A DNA stretch of 64,000 nucleotides from Sulfurimonas sediminis (lineage in GTDB: Bacteria; Campylobacterota; Campylobacteria; Campylobacterales; Sulfurimonadaceae): assembly GCF_014905115.1 (NCBI RefSeq), contig NZ_CP041235.1, forward strand, positions 1,426,001 to 1,490,000, written 5' to 3'. Every line of letters starts with the position of its first letter. Positions within the stretch are counted from its first letter, which is position 1. This document shows positions 16,575 to 24,539 of this stretch, in pieces. A program made the position numbers and the translations under genes. The notes under the pieces are model-generated. The model was given only the letters and a program-made list of their open reading frames with translations, was not told the DNA's origin and did not search any database.

Positions 16575-18789
16575 AACTGCTAAAAGTTCCCGAGTCGATA
16601 CCCTCATCCAGCAGCTTGACTTAGTTGAGCATATAGAACAGTTTAAAAGTTTTTTTTCCCGTGAACACTCTTTGTATATAGAAGGTGATCAGGAACTGCA
16701 TTTTCGCTATATCAAAGAGCTTGACAAGCTGGAGTTTAAAGCCCCACCTAAAGTGAGTGATTTTTTTGAAATCAAAGGGCACCTCAAAAAACACGGAGTT
16801 TTAAATTTTGAACAGATTTTTGAGATTGTCAAAATTGTGCGCTATTTTCGCTACTTTAAAAACCGTGAACTTGAGGGTCTTATCGGGGAGTGGATGGACA
16901 AATTCATCATCCCAGAGCAATTTTTGGAGATAGAAAAGTATTTTACGCATGAGGGAAAATTTGAAGAAAATCTCGATGAAAACCTTTTTCAGCTCTCCCA
17001 AAGAATAGCAGAGTATAAAAACAACATTTCAGGTGCCCTCAAGAGAATGATGTCAAGTTCCAAACTTGCAGGCTACCTTGTCGATACCCAGATTCACTTC
17101 ATAAACAATGAAGAGTGTCTGCTTGTGCGCGGTGGATTTAACCATGTCCTAAAAGGTGCCATACTTGGTAGAAGTACAGGTGGATTTTTTTATGTTGCAC
17201 CAGACAGCGTCCTTAAATCAAAAGAGCAGATTCGGTTTATAGAACAAGAGCGTAAAGCTATATTTTACGAATATGCAAAAGAGTTTTCAAAAAAACTCTA
17301 TGAACTTCAACCTTTTATTAACTTTATAGACAAAGAGTTTACAAAATTTGATAACTATCAAGCAAGGGTACTCTTTGCAAAAAGCAAAAACCTACAACTC
17401 ATTAAAAGTAAAAAAGATACAAAAATAGTACTCAACAGTTTTGTTCATCCGGCTTTGCATAATGCAAAGCCTATCAATGTTGATTTTTCTAAAAATATTT
17501 TGATGATTACTGGAGTCAATGCCGGTGGGAAAACCATGCTCTTAAAGTCCATTTTAGCGGCTGCTTTTATGGCAAAATATATTATTCCTATGAAACTTAA
17601 TGAAACAAAGTCACACATAGGAAGCTTTAAAGCGATACAGGCCATTATAGATGACCCGCAAAATGTAAAAAATGACATTTCAACTTTTGCAGGCAGAATG
17701 CAGCAGTTTTCCCGTATATTTGATTATAAATCAGCACTTATCGGAGTAGATGAAATAGAACTTGGAACTGATTCTGATGAAGCAGCAGCACTTTTTAAGG
17801 TCATTCTTGATGATTTAATCAAGCGTGGGCAAAAAGTCGTTGTAACAACCCACCACAAACGACTTGCGGCATTGATGGCAGACCGTGATGATGTGGAACT
17901 TATGGCGGCAATTTATGATGAAGAGCAGCGAAAACCAACTTATGAATTTATGCAAGGTATCATAGGCAAAAGTTATGCATTTGAAACAGCCAGCAGATAT
18001 GGTATTTCCAATAGCATTGTCAATGAAGCGAAAAAAGTCTATGGAGATAACTCTGAAAAACTTTCACTCTTGATTGAACGCGGTTCACAGCTTGAACGAG
18101 AACTTAAACAAAAGCATAAAAAAGTTGATGAAAAACTAGATGAAATTTATAAAAAAGAGCATGCTCTCAAAGAGCAAAAAGAGCAGCTTTTGCGTGAACT
18201 TGAAAAAGAAAAAGCAGCACTCAAACACTCTTATGATATTGCCATAAACGAAGCCAAAAATGCGGCACGTGCAGGCGATGTCAAAGAGATTCACCGTGCG
18301 ATGAACAAAGCAAACAAAAAACTGCCAAAACAGACACAAAAAGAGGACAAAAGAGATATAGAGTTTAAAGTCGGGGACAAAGTAAAATACCACTCCCAAA
18401 AAGGAACTATAGTTTCTATGAAAGGCAAAAATGAAGCTACCATAGAAGTGGACGGTATGCGAGTTCGCGTCAAAACAAAACATCTCAAACGCACCCAAAT
18501 CATTCAGCCAAAACCGACGACAAACCTGAGCTTACATGTAGAGAAAAAAGCAGGACTCAAATGTGACCTGCACGGTTTAAGAGCCGAAGAAGCCTGTGAA
18601 GTCTTAGACAAATTTCTCAGTGATGCCCTTATCAACGGCTGGGATGAAGTCATTGTCTATCACGGCATAGGCACAGGAAAACTTTCCTATGCTGTCAAAG
18701 AGTTTTTAAAACGCCACCCACGAGTGAAAAAATTTGAAGATGCACCCCAGCATATGGGTGGATTTGGAGCAAAGGTAGTACATCTATAA
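16555..18789 (+). CDS. mutS2: Endonuclease MutS2 with Smr domain
   Basis: 744 aa. MutS2 suppresses homologous recombination and/or rescues collided ribosomes; it does not do classical mismatch repair. The ATPase core has Walker A GVNAGGKTMLLKS and the ABC-like DEIELGTDSDEAAALF; a long coiled coil follows (about 510-600), and a C-terminal Smr nuclease domain contains DLHGLRAEEA and HGIGTGKLS. ATG 16555 overlaps the previous gene; GTG 16567 is an alternative start. Distinct from the MutS7 protein at 33-36 kb. Confidence 0.93.
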   Translation: MQTVVNKTAKSSRVDTLIQQLDLVEHIEQFKSFFSREHSLYIEGDQELHFRYIKELDKLEFKAPPKVSDFFEIKGHLKKHGVLNFEQIFEIVKIVRYFRYFKNRELEGLIGEWMDKFIIPEQFLEIEKYFTHEGKFEENLDENLFQLSQRIAEYKNNISGALKRMMSSSKLAGYLVDTQIHFINNEECLLVRGGFNHVLKGAILGRSTGGFFYVAPDSVLKSKEQIRFIEQERKAIFYEYAKEFSKKLYELQPFINFIDKEFTKFDNYQARVLFAKSKNLQLIKSKKDTKIVLNSFVHPALHNAKPINVDFSKNILMITGVNAGGKTMLLKSILAAAFMAKYIIPMKLNETKSHIGSFKAIQAIIDDPQNVKNDISTFAGRMQQFSRIFDYKSALIGVDEIELGTDSDEAAALFKVILDDLIKRGQKVVVTTHHKRLAALMADRDDVELMAAIYDEEQRKPTYEFMQGIIGKSYAFETASRYGISNSIVNEAKKVYGDNSEKLSLLIERGSQLERELKQKHKKVDEKLDEIYKKEHALKEQKEQLLRELEKEKAALKHSYDIAINEAKNAARAGDVKEIHRAMNKANKKLPKQTQKEDKRDIEFKVGDKVKYHSQKGTIVSMKGKNEATIEVDGMRVRVKTKHLKRTQIIQPKPTTNLSLHVEKKAGLKCDLHGLRAEEACEVLDKFLSDALINGWDEVIVYHGIGTGKLSYAVKEFLKRHPRVKKFEDAPQHMGGFGAKVVHL

Positions 18790-20003
18790 TGGCAAAATCA
18801 GTTGCAATCATCGGAGGCGGTGCAAGCGGGCTTCTATGTGCCATCTTTTGTGCCAAAGCAGGTTTACATGTAACACTGTTTGAACAAAACACAAAACCGG
18901 CAAAAAAAATTCTCGTCTCAGGAAACGGACGTTGCAATATTACAAACAAGCATTTACATGTAAACGATTTTTTTTCACAAAATCCCACCTTTGTAGAATA
19001 TGCTTTAAAAAATTTCGGTTTTAAGGCGTTTGAAAAATTCACAAACTCCATTGGGCTGCTCTTACATGTAACGGATGACGGTAGAGCCTATCCTCTAAGC
19101 AATGAAGCAAAAAGTGTTGCAAAGATTTTTGTAGAATATGCGCAGAGTCTCGGTGTAACTTTTCATACAGAGCATAAAATCACAGATATAAAAAAACTGA
19201 CAGACAGTTATGACAGTGTTGTTGTGGCAAGCGGTTCGCGTGCTGCTTCTCATCTGGGAGGCAATGCCGATGCCGAGGAGTTTGCAAAGGCATTTGGGCA
19301 CACTGTAATTCAAGCCTATCCCTCTTTGGTACAACTGCACTTAAATTCAAAAACAGCCCATAAAATGAGCGGGGCAAAACTCAATGCCGAAGTCACTTTG
19401 CTTGTCAATCACCAAAAAGAGCTTACATGTAACGGCGATGTGCTTTTTACAAACTACGGTGTTTCCGGTTTTGCCATTTTAGATATTTCCCAGCGTGCGT
19501 CTGAAGCACTTTTAGAATATGCAGCGGTAGACATTTCCATAAATCTGCTCCCTGAATTTAACACACAAAAACTCTCGACACATCTCTTACATGTAAAGAA
19601 AAACATGCCTGCATTTACACTCTTGGATATACTTGTCGGCTTAATTCCATTCAAAATAGCAAACGGCGTATTAGAAGCCTTACATGTAAAGCCTGAGAGT
19701 AAAATTTTGGACACAAAACTTTCAAAAAAAATAGCAAACCTTATGCTCAACTGGCGGTTTGAAGTGACCGATACTCATGGATTTCGTCATGCAGAAGTCA
19801 GCGGTGGCGGCATAAACACTCTTGAAATCAATGAAAAAACATTTGAATCAAAGAAACAAAAAAATCTCTACTTTATCGGGGAATGTCTCGATGTCGTCGG
19901 GAGACGCGGAGGCTATAACTTTGCTTTTGCCTGGGCAAGCGGATATTTGGCAGCACAGGATATAATTAAAAAACAAATCCCACACAAAGAGAGTAAAAGA
20001 TGA
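18789..20003 (+). CDS. HI0933-family NAD(P)/FAD-dependent oxidoreductase
   Basis: 404 aa flavoprotein. The N-terminal dinucleotide-binding motif is IGGGASGLLCAIFCAKAG, the family motif is KKILVSGNGRCNITN, and the C-terminus has VSGGGINTLEINEKT and GECLDVVGRRGGYNFAFAWASG. The substrate of this widespread family is not settled. Shares its first base with the mutS2 stop and overlaps the next gene by 4 bp. Odd feature: six exact TTACATGTAA palindromes inside the gene, five in the Leu-His-Val frame and one read as Leu-Thr-Cys. Confidence 0.93.
   Translation: MAKSVAIIGGGASGLLCAIFCAKAGLHVTLFEQNTKPAKKILVSGNGRCNITNKHLHVNDFFSQNPTFVEYALKNFGFKAFEKFTNSIGLLLHVTDDGRAYPLSNEAKSVAKIFVEYAQSLGVTFHTEHKITDIKKLTDSYDSVVVASGSRAASHLGGNADAEEFAKAFGHTVIQAYPSLVQLHLNSKTAHKMSGAKLNAEVTLLVNHQKELTCNGDVLFTNYGVSGFAILDISQRASEALLEYAAVDISINLLPEFNTQKLSTHLLHVKKNMPAFTLLDILVGLIPFKIANGVLEALHVKPESKILDTKLSKKIANLMLNWRFEVTDTHGFRHAEVSGGGINTLEINEKTFESKKQKNLYFIGECLDVVGRRGGYNFAFAWASGYLAAQDIIKKQIPHKESKR
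18864..19689. repeat. Cluster of six TTACATGTAA palindromes
   Basis: Exact copies begin at 18864, 18954, 19062, 19423, 19587 and 19680, all within the HI0933-like gene; a 9/10 match is at 18532 in the preceding gene. Eight further exact copies are dispersed: 4193, 13933, 15067, 33409, 36830, 38609, 46229 and 47839 (the last intergenic). Confidence 0.9.
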
Positions 20004-20521
20004 AACGAACACTAGGATTTTTAGCACTGATGACTGCACTGAATTTATTTGCAATTACAGTAGGAGAAAAGCCCAAAGAAGCAACTCTTGAAAAAGAAAA
20101 CGGCGGCTACGCCAAAGACGGTTCCGCCTGGAATTCCAACAGCATAAAAGAGAAAGTCTATGTTATGTTTTATGTCGATCCGGATGAAAAAGATGCCAAT
20201 GAAGCCTTCTCTGAGGCACTCAAGAAAAAAGAGTACAGAAAGAGAGGAGCGTATGGCAGCATTGCCATTGTCAATCTTGCCGCAACATGGAAACCGAATT
20301 TCATTATAGAATCTCTTTTAAAAAGCAAACAAAAAGAGTTCCCTGATACGATTTATGTAAAAGACAAAAACAAAGTTCTTGTCAAAGAGTGGAATCTGGC
20401 CGATGACAGTTCTGACATTATCATATTTGACAAAAACGGCAAAGTGCTCTTTTACAAAGCAGGAAAAATGAGCAAAGAGGATATGCAAAAAGCATTTACA
20501 GTGATTGAGGAAAATTTATAA
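20000..20521 (+). CDS. YtfJ-like periplasmic protein
   Basis: 173 aa. Signal peptide MKRTLGFLALMTALNLFA, then a thioredoxin-like fold of the YtfJ type with KEKVYVMFYVDPDEKDANEAFSEAL, NLAATWKPNFIIESLLKSKQKEFPDTIYVKDKN and FDKNGKVLFYKAGK. The CxxC motif is absent, so it is not a redox thioredoxin. Function unknown. ATG overlaps the stop of the flavoprotein gene, and the next gene begins 1 nt after its stop. Confidence 0.75.
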   Translation: MKRTLGFLALMTALNLFAITVGEKPKEATLEKENGGYAKDGSAWNSNSIKEKVYVMFYVDPDEKDANEAFSEALKKKEYRKRGAYGSIAIVNLAATWKPNFIIESLLKSKQKEFPDTIYVKDKNKVLVKEWNLADDSSDIIIFDKNGKVLFYKAGKMSKEDMQKAFTVIEENL

Positions 20522-20522
20522 A

Positions 20523-21308
20523 ATGAATAACGAAATCGGTATTCTCAGCCTGAGTCTCAAAGATTTATTTACAAAAAAGATGCTGATATACTCCCTGATG
20601 CCTTTTATAGTCAGTATGCTTATACTCTACATTCTTTTTTTTATTGTTGCAGGCTTGGGTGTTGACCAACTTACGACTATGGAAGTGCAAACTACACAGA
20701 CTACGATAGAAAACGGCATACCTCATACGGAGAGTTTTCAAGCCACACTCGCAGGCACAGGTATCATGAAGTTTTTGATGAGCAGCGCACTGACTTCGTG
20801 GATAGCCACTTTTCTCATCTATACCATAGGCGGATTGATGACGCTCTATGCTTCCATATTTGTCGCTTTGCTTATCATTGGCTTTTTAACTCATGCAATT
20901 TTAAAAGAACTGCAGCAAAGGCACTACCAGGATGTGCAAATGATAGGCTATTCAAATGCAATCGAAGGGATATTTTTAACACTCAAGTGGATATTTATCA
21001 TGATACTGCTCTTTTTTGTTTTTATTCCTCTGTATTTCATCCCCGTTATCAATATTGTGGCCTTTAACTTTCCACTCTATTACTTTTTTCATAAAATGCT
21101 GACTTATGATGTCTCTTCGGCCATCTGTACCAAAGAAGAAGCAATGAAAATCAAGTTTTTTCATGCAAATACCCTGCGGCTCAAAACACTCGGACTCTAT
21201 CTGCTCTCACTCATCCCTTTTGTCATCTTTTTCGCATCGGTATTTTATGTCATCTATCTCGGACACAGTTATTTTATAGAAACCAGAAAATTACGTAATG
21301 AAAGCTAA
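20523..21308 (+). CDS. EI24-domain (CysZ-like) membrane protein
   Basis: 261 aa from the ATG at 20523, directly after the upstream stop. At least four hydrophobic segments: LMPFIVSMLILYILFFIVAG, SWIATFLIYTIGGLMTLYASIFVALLIIGFL, WIFIMILLFFVFIPLYFIPVI and YLLSLIPFVIFFASVFYVIYLGH. The layout and the motif PVINIVAFNFPLYYFFH match EI24/CysZ proteins; CysZ imports sulfate, but transport here is unproven. Last gene of the run that starts with the aminotransferase. Confidence 0.78.
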   Translation: MNNEIGILSLSLKDLFTKKMLIYSLMPFIVSMLILYILFFIVAGLGVDQLTTMEVQTTQTTIENGIPHTESFQATLAGTGIMKFLMSSALTSWIATFLIYTIGGLMTLYASIFVALLIIGFLTHAILKELQQRHYQDVQMIGYSNAIEGIFLTLKWIFIMILLFFVFIPLYFIPVINIVAFNFPLYYFFHKMLTYDVSSAICTKEEAMKIKFFHANTLRLKTLGLYLLSLIPFVIFFASVFYVIYLGHSYFIETRKLRNES

Positions 21309-21328
21309 TATGAGAATAGGTTTGCTTT

Positions 21329-21461
21329 CCTGCCACTCCCAGCCCACCCTAAAGGATGGGTTCCGAAAAAACTGTACACTCCCCGGAATCGGTACTTCAG
21401 TGCCGACTGTTGCTGTTCTCCTGCCATTCTCAATCCGCAATAAAACATGGGTTCCGAAAAA
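21329..21461. repeat. Repeat cluster of the GGTTCCGAAAAA family
   Basis: Two degenerate direct copies of a 42-bp unit, 21329-21370 and 21420-21461, both starting CCTGCCA and ending ATGGGTTCCGAAAAA, with an inverted relative between them (GGAATCGGTACTTCAGTGCC from 21385). 21385-21461 together has the same left-arm/loop/right-arm design as the element at 47859. It fills the gap between the convergent EI24 and helicase genes and touches the helicase stop codon. No coding potential. Confidence 0.75.
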
Positions 21462-23543
21462 CTACTCTTGCTCTTTTTCCTCCGCCTGCATCACCATTTT
21501 TCTGTAGGCCTCATCTTTTGCAACCATGCCGGCTTCATATAAAAACTGGCTTGGTACAAAGTTCTGTTTTTTGATTTTGTCATATTTTGCATAACTCAAA
21601 TAGAGTATGTCTTTTGCACGTGTGACTGCCACATAAAAAAGTCGGCGCTCTTCGTCAAGACTGCCGCCCCGCTGCATCAGTTTTCTGTTTGGAAAGCGTC
21701 CGTCCATCAAATCTATCACATAAACTTCTTTGTATTCAAGCCCTTTACTTGCATGCACACTCAGCAGATTTACCCCTTCGCCCTGTGTCAAATCGGATGA
21801 GCCTAAAATCATCGCATTTAAAAAGCGTTCATGCTCCGAATAAGGTTTTGAAAGTTCTTCCAAAAGCAGTGTTTTTCTCTGGATTCGGCTCAAAGCTTCT
21901 GTTTTTTGTTTCTCATCAACAGAGCCGTCTTTGAGCGTGGCTCTTTTTGTTGCCAAAACATCGGCTATATACATGTAAAGTGCGGAATTTGCAATTTTTT
22001 TTACCACGGTTTTTGGCTGTTTAATCCCTTTCAAATCACGAAAAAGCAGATAAAAATTATGCAAAAAAGTCGCACTCTCTTTTGTCAGTTTAGGATGTTT
22101 GAGCACCGGATTTTTCATAAATTTCGCTTCAAAGCCGAGTTTTGCATATTTCCCAACAGCACCGAGTTCCAAAAAGTCATCAAAAAGCCCAAGTTGATGG
22201 TTGAGCTTTCGTTTTTCAAAAGGGTTTTTCACCGATTCATCAGGTGCATAAAGTCCGTAAAAAATACTCCCCTGCCCCAAATATTTAAGAGCAGTATACA
22301 ACTCTTTTGCCATGGCAGAACCTATGCCCCGTGCAAATTCAAACAGATGAATAAATGCCATCATATCCGACTCATTCACAAGCAGAGTGTATAAATCTAA
22401 AATTGCTTTAATCTCACGCGAATCAAAAAAGCTTGTGCCGCCTTTACGCTTGCAGGGAATGTCAAGCTCACGCAGTCCTACCTCTATGCCGTCAGCCGAA
22501 GAGTTGTTACGAAAGATGACTGCTATCTCTTCTCTTGGTGTGGATGTGTCACGAATCATCGCAGCCATGGCATGATACTGGTCAAACAGCTCATCAAATG
22601 CCAAAAGTTTTGGCGCCTGTGCATCATAAATACGGGTCACTTCCAGCTTTTTAGGGTAAATCCGTTCATTATGCTCTATCACCTTGTTTGCAAGTGAGAG
22701 AATAGGCACGGAAGATCGGTAGTTTTTTGTCAGCGTATGCACAACGGCATCGGGATATTTTGTCGTAAAAGAGCCTATAATGCCTATATCTGCGCCGTTA
22801 AAAGCATAAATACTCTGGTCGTAATCTCCCACACAAAAGAGCGAAGGCGGATTCATGGCATCTATGAGCGTTCCCTGCAGAGCATTGGTGTCTTGATACT
22901 CATCCACCAAAACCTCTTTATATCCCAGCTCGTCATTTTTGCACATTTCTCTAAAATTCAAAAGCAGATCATTAAAATTTAAAAAACCGTATTCTTTTTT
23001 CAAGGCTTCAAATTCATCCACTATATCTGCATATATCATGGCAAAAAGTTCATGCTCCGGATAGTTCTCGATAAGCCAGTCTTCAAAATTGTTTTTCAGC
23101 TCTGTATTTTGATAAAAAGAGTACAAATCATACAGATAATTTCCGCCGTAAGGCTGTACTTCTGCTTCTATATGCATAAAGGAACGCTTCTCAAAAACAG
23201 AACGAAAAAGTGTTTTGAGCTCTCGCTGCTGCTTGAGCACCACTCTTTTGTCTCTTTTTTTCAGCCATCTGTAGCTTACCGCATGAAAAGTTCCCGCATC
23301 TATTTTTTTGGCAACACCCGCACCGAAATACTCCGCAACCCGAGCCACCATCTCTGCAGCTGCTTTGTTTGTAAAAGTCAGCAGAAGAATTTCATTTGGG
23401 GCAACGCCATTGTTGAGCAAATGTCCTATTCTTCCTACAATAGTCGAAGTTTTTCCTGTTCCGGCAGAAGCAATGATGAGATTTTTGCTGTGAGGAGATG
23501 TTGCAGCGGCATATTGTTCTTCATTTAATCTCGACAACGGCAT
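21462..23543 (-). CDS. UvrD/Rep-type superfamily 1A DNA helicase
   Basis: 693 aa from the ATG at 23543, supported by AAGGAG 7 nt upstream; a TTG at 23549 is too close to that site. Motif I is IIASAGTGKTSTIVGRI, Ia LTFTNKAAAEMVARV, II DEYQDTN, III GDYDQSIYAFNGAD, IV LTKNYRSS, V LLSVHASKGLEY and VI AVTRAKDILYLSYA. A 3'-5' translocase for repair or replication restart; UvrD, PcrA and Rep cannot be separated on sequence alone. Single minus-strand gene. Confidence 0.95.
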   Translation of the reverse strand: MPLSRLNEEQYAAATSPHSKNLIIASAGTGKTSTIVGRIGHLLNNGVAPNEILLLTFTNKAAAEMVARVAEYFGAGVAKKIDAGTFHAVSYRWLKKRDKRVVLKQQRELKTLFRSVFEKRSFMHIEAEVQPYGGNYLYDLYSFYQNTELKNNFEDWLIENYPEHELFAMIYADIVDEFEALKKEYGFLNFNDLLLNFREMCKNDELGYKEVLVDEYQDTNALQGTLIDAMNPPSLFCVGDYDQSIYAFNGADIGIIGSFTTKYPDAVVHTLTKNYRSSVPILSLANKVIEHNERIYPKKLEVTRIYDAQAPKLLAFDELFDQYHAMAAMIRDTSTPREEIAVIFRNNSSADGIEVGLRELDIPCKRKGGTSFFDSREIKAILDLYTLLVNESDMMAFIHLFEFARGIGSAMAKELYTALKYLGQGSIFYGLYAPDESVKNPFEKRKLNHQLGLFDDFLELGAVGKYAKLGFEAKFMKNPVLKHPKLTKESATFLHNFYLLFRDLKGIKQPKTVVKKIANSALYMYIADVLATKRATLKDGSVDEKQKTEALSRIQRKTLLLEELSKPYSEHERFLNAMILGSSDLTQGEGVNLLSVHASKGLEYKEVYVIDLMDGRFPNRKLMQRGGSLDEERRLFYVAVTRAKDILYLSYAKYDKIKKQNFVPSQFLYEAGMVAKDEAYRKMVMQAEEKEQE

Positions 23544-23578
23544 AAACAAACTCCTTGGGCAAAAATTTTAAGAGTGTG

Positions 23579-23584
23579 ATTATA
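23579..23584 (-). promoter_or_regulatory. Putative sigma70 -10 box for the helicase gene
   Basis: The complement reads TATAAT, 36 nt before the helicase ATG. Confidence 0.45.
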
Positions 23585-23651
23585 CTTATTTATTGTTAAA
23601 TTTATTTGTGATATGCTAAAATCATTTAAATTAAATATTCTAAGGCAAGCA

Positions 23652-24473
23652 ATGGAAGAAAATAAAAAAATATTAGAGATTGTTTCGAATGAGGCAAAAA
23701 ACTCTATCGCACAGATTCCTGTTGTTACACCTACTATTTATGCTTCAGTTTTTTCAGACTTTGCCAAGAAAAACAATCTTGAAATAGAAGATGAGGAGAG
23801 TCTTTCAAGAAAGATTCTAGAAACTGAATGTTCACGATTTACAACTTTACAAAATGAAACATCCAAAAATGTACAGACATTAAGTGAAAATACGAACAGG
23901 GCCATTCATGCTATTGAACAAAAAGATGAAAAAATTCTCAATCAGGTACTGCAAGAGACGCAATATCTGCGTCAGGAAATTGAAAAACTCAAAGAGTCTG
24001 TTTACAAAGACGAACTGACCCACGCATATAACAGAAAATGGCTTCACGATACTCATCTGGACCCACTTGGCAATGCTTTTGTGCATAACGGAACACTTGC
24101 GATTATAGATCTGAACTATTTTAAACAGGTGAACGATACATATGGCCACATTATTGGTGATAAAGTTTTAATATATCTGACAAATGAACTGAAAAAATTA
24201 AAAATCCCTGTCGTACGCTACGGTGGTGATGAGTTTATCATACTCTTTGGCGACAGTGTCTCCGAGGAAAAAGCAAGCTCTCTTTTACATAAAATCAGAG
24301 AAAATGTTCTTGGCAAAAAATTAAAAGCACACAACGATACTTTTCGTGTCAGTTTTTCATTTGGTGTAACAAAATTTAAAAAAAATGATCTCCTGCCACA
24401 GGTTATAGAAGTGGCTGATAAAAATATGTACAATGACAAGATAGAGATAAAAAAGAGAGTCACCGGCATCTAA
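23652..24473 (+). CDS. GGDEF-domain diguanylate cyclase
   Basis: 273 aa from the ATG at 23652, chosen because AAGG sits about 8 nt before it; an upstream in-frame ATG at 23613 has no such site. The N-terminal half is soluble and helical (SENTNRAIHAIEQKDEKILNQVLQETQYLRQEIEKLKES, a likely coiled coil). The C-terminal GGDEF domain begins DELTHAYNRKWL, with DLNYFKQVNDTYGHIIGD and the intact signature RYGGDEFIILFG, so c-di-GMP synthesis is expected. No membrane segment or known sensor domain. Confidence 0.9.
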   Translation: MEENKKILEIVSNEAKNSIAQIPVVTPTIYASVFSDFAKKNNLEIEDEESLSRKILETECSRFTTLQNETSKNVQTLSENTNRAIHAIEQKDEKILNQVLQETQYLRQEIEKLKESVYKDELTHAYNRKWLHDTHLDPLGNAFVHNGTLAIIDLNYFKQVNDTYGHIIGDKVLIYLTNELKKLKIPVVRYGGDEFIILFGDSVSEEKASSLLHKIRENVLGKKLKAHNDTFRVSFSFGVTKFKKNDLLPQVIEVADKNMYNDKIEIKKRVTGI

Positions 24474-24496
24474 GCAAATACTCACCTCTTTTTGGA

Positions 24497-24502
24497 TATA
24501 AT
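24497..24502 (+). promoter_or_regulatory. Putative sigma70 -10 box for valS
   Basis: TATAAT in GATATAATCGCGC, 38 nt before the valS ATG. Confidence 0.45.
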
Positions 24503-24539
24503 CGCGCAATTTTAATTTAGATAATTTAAGGCGCGCACT

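Noticed and set aside
21329-21461. Possible minimal CRISPR array
   Set aside because: Only two degenerate direct units with an inverted relative between them, no regular spacers and no cas genes nearby.
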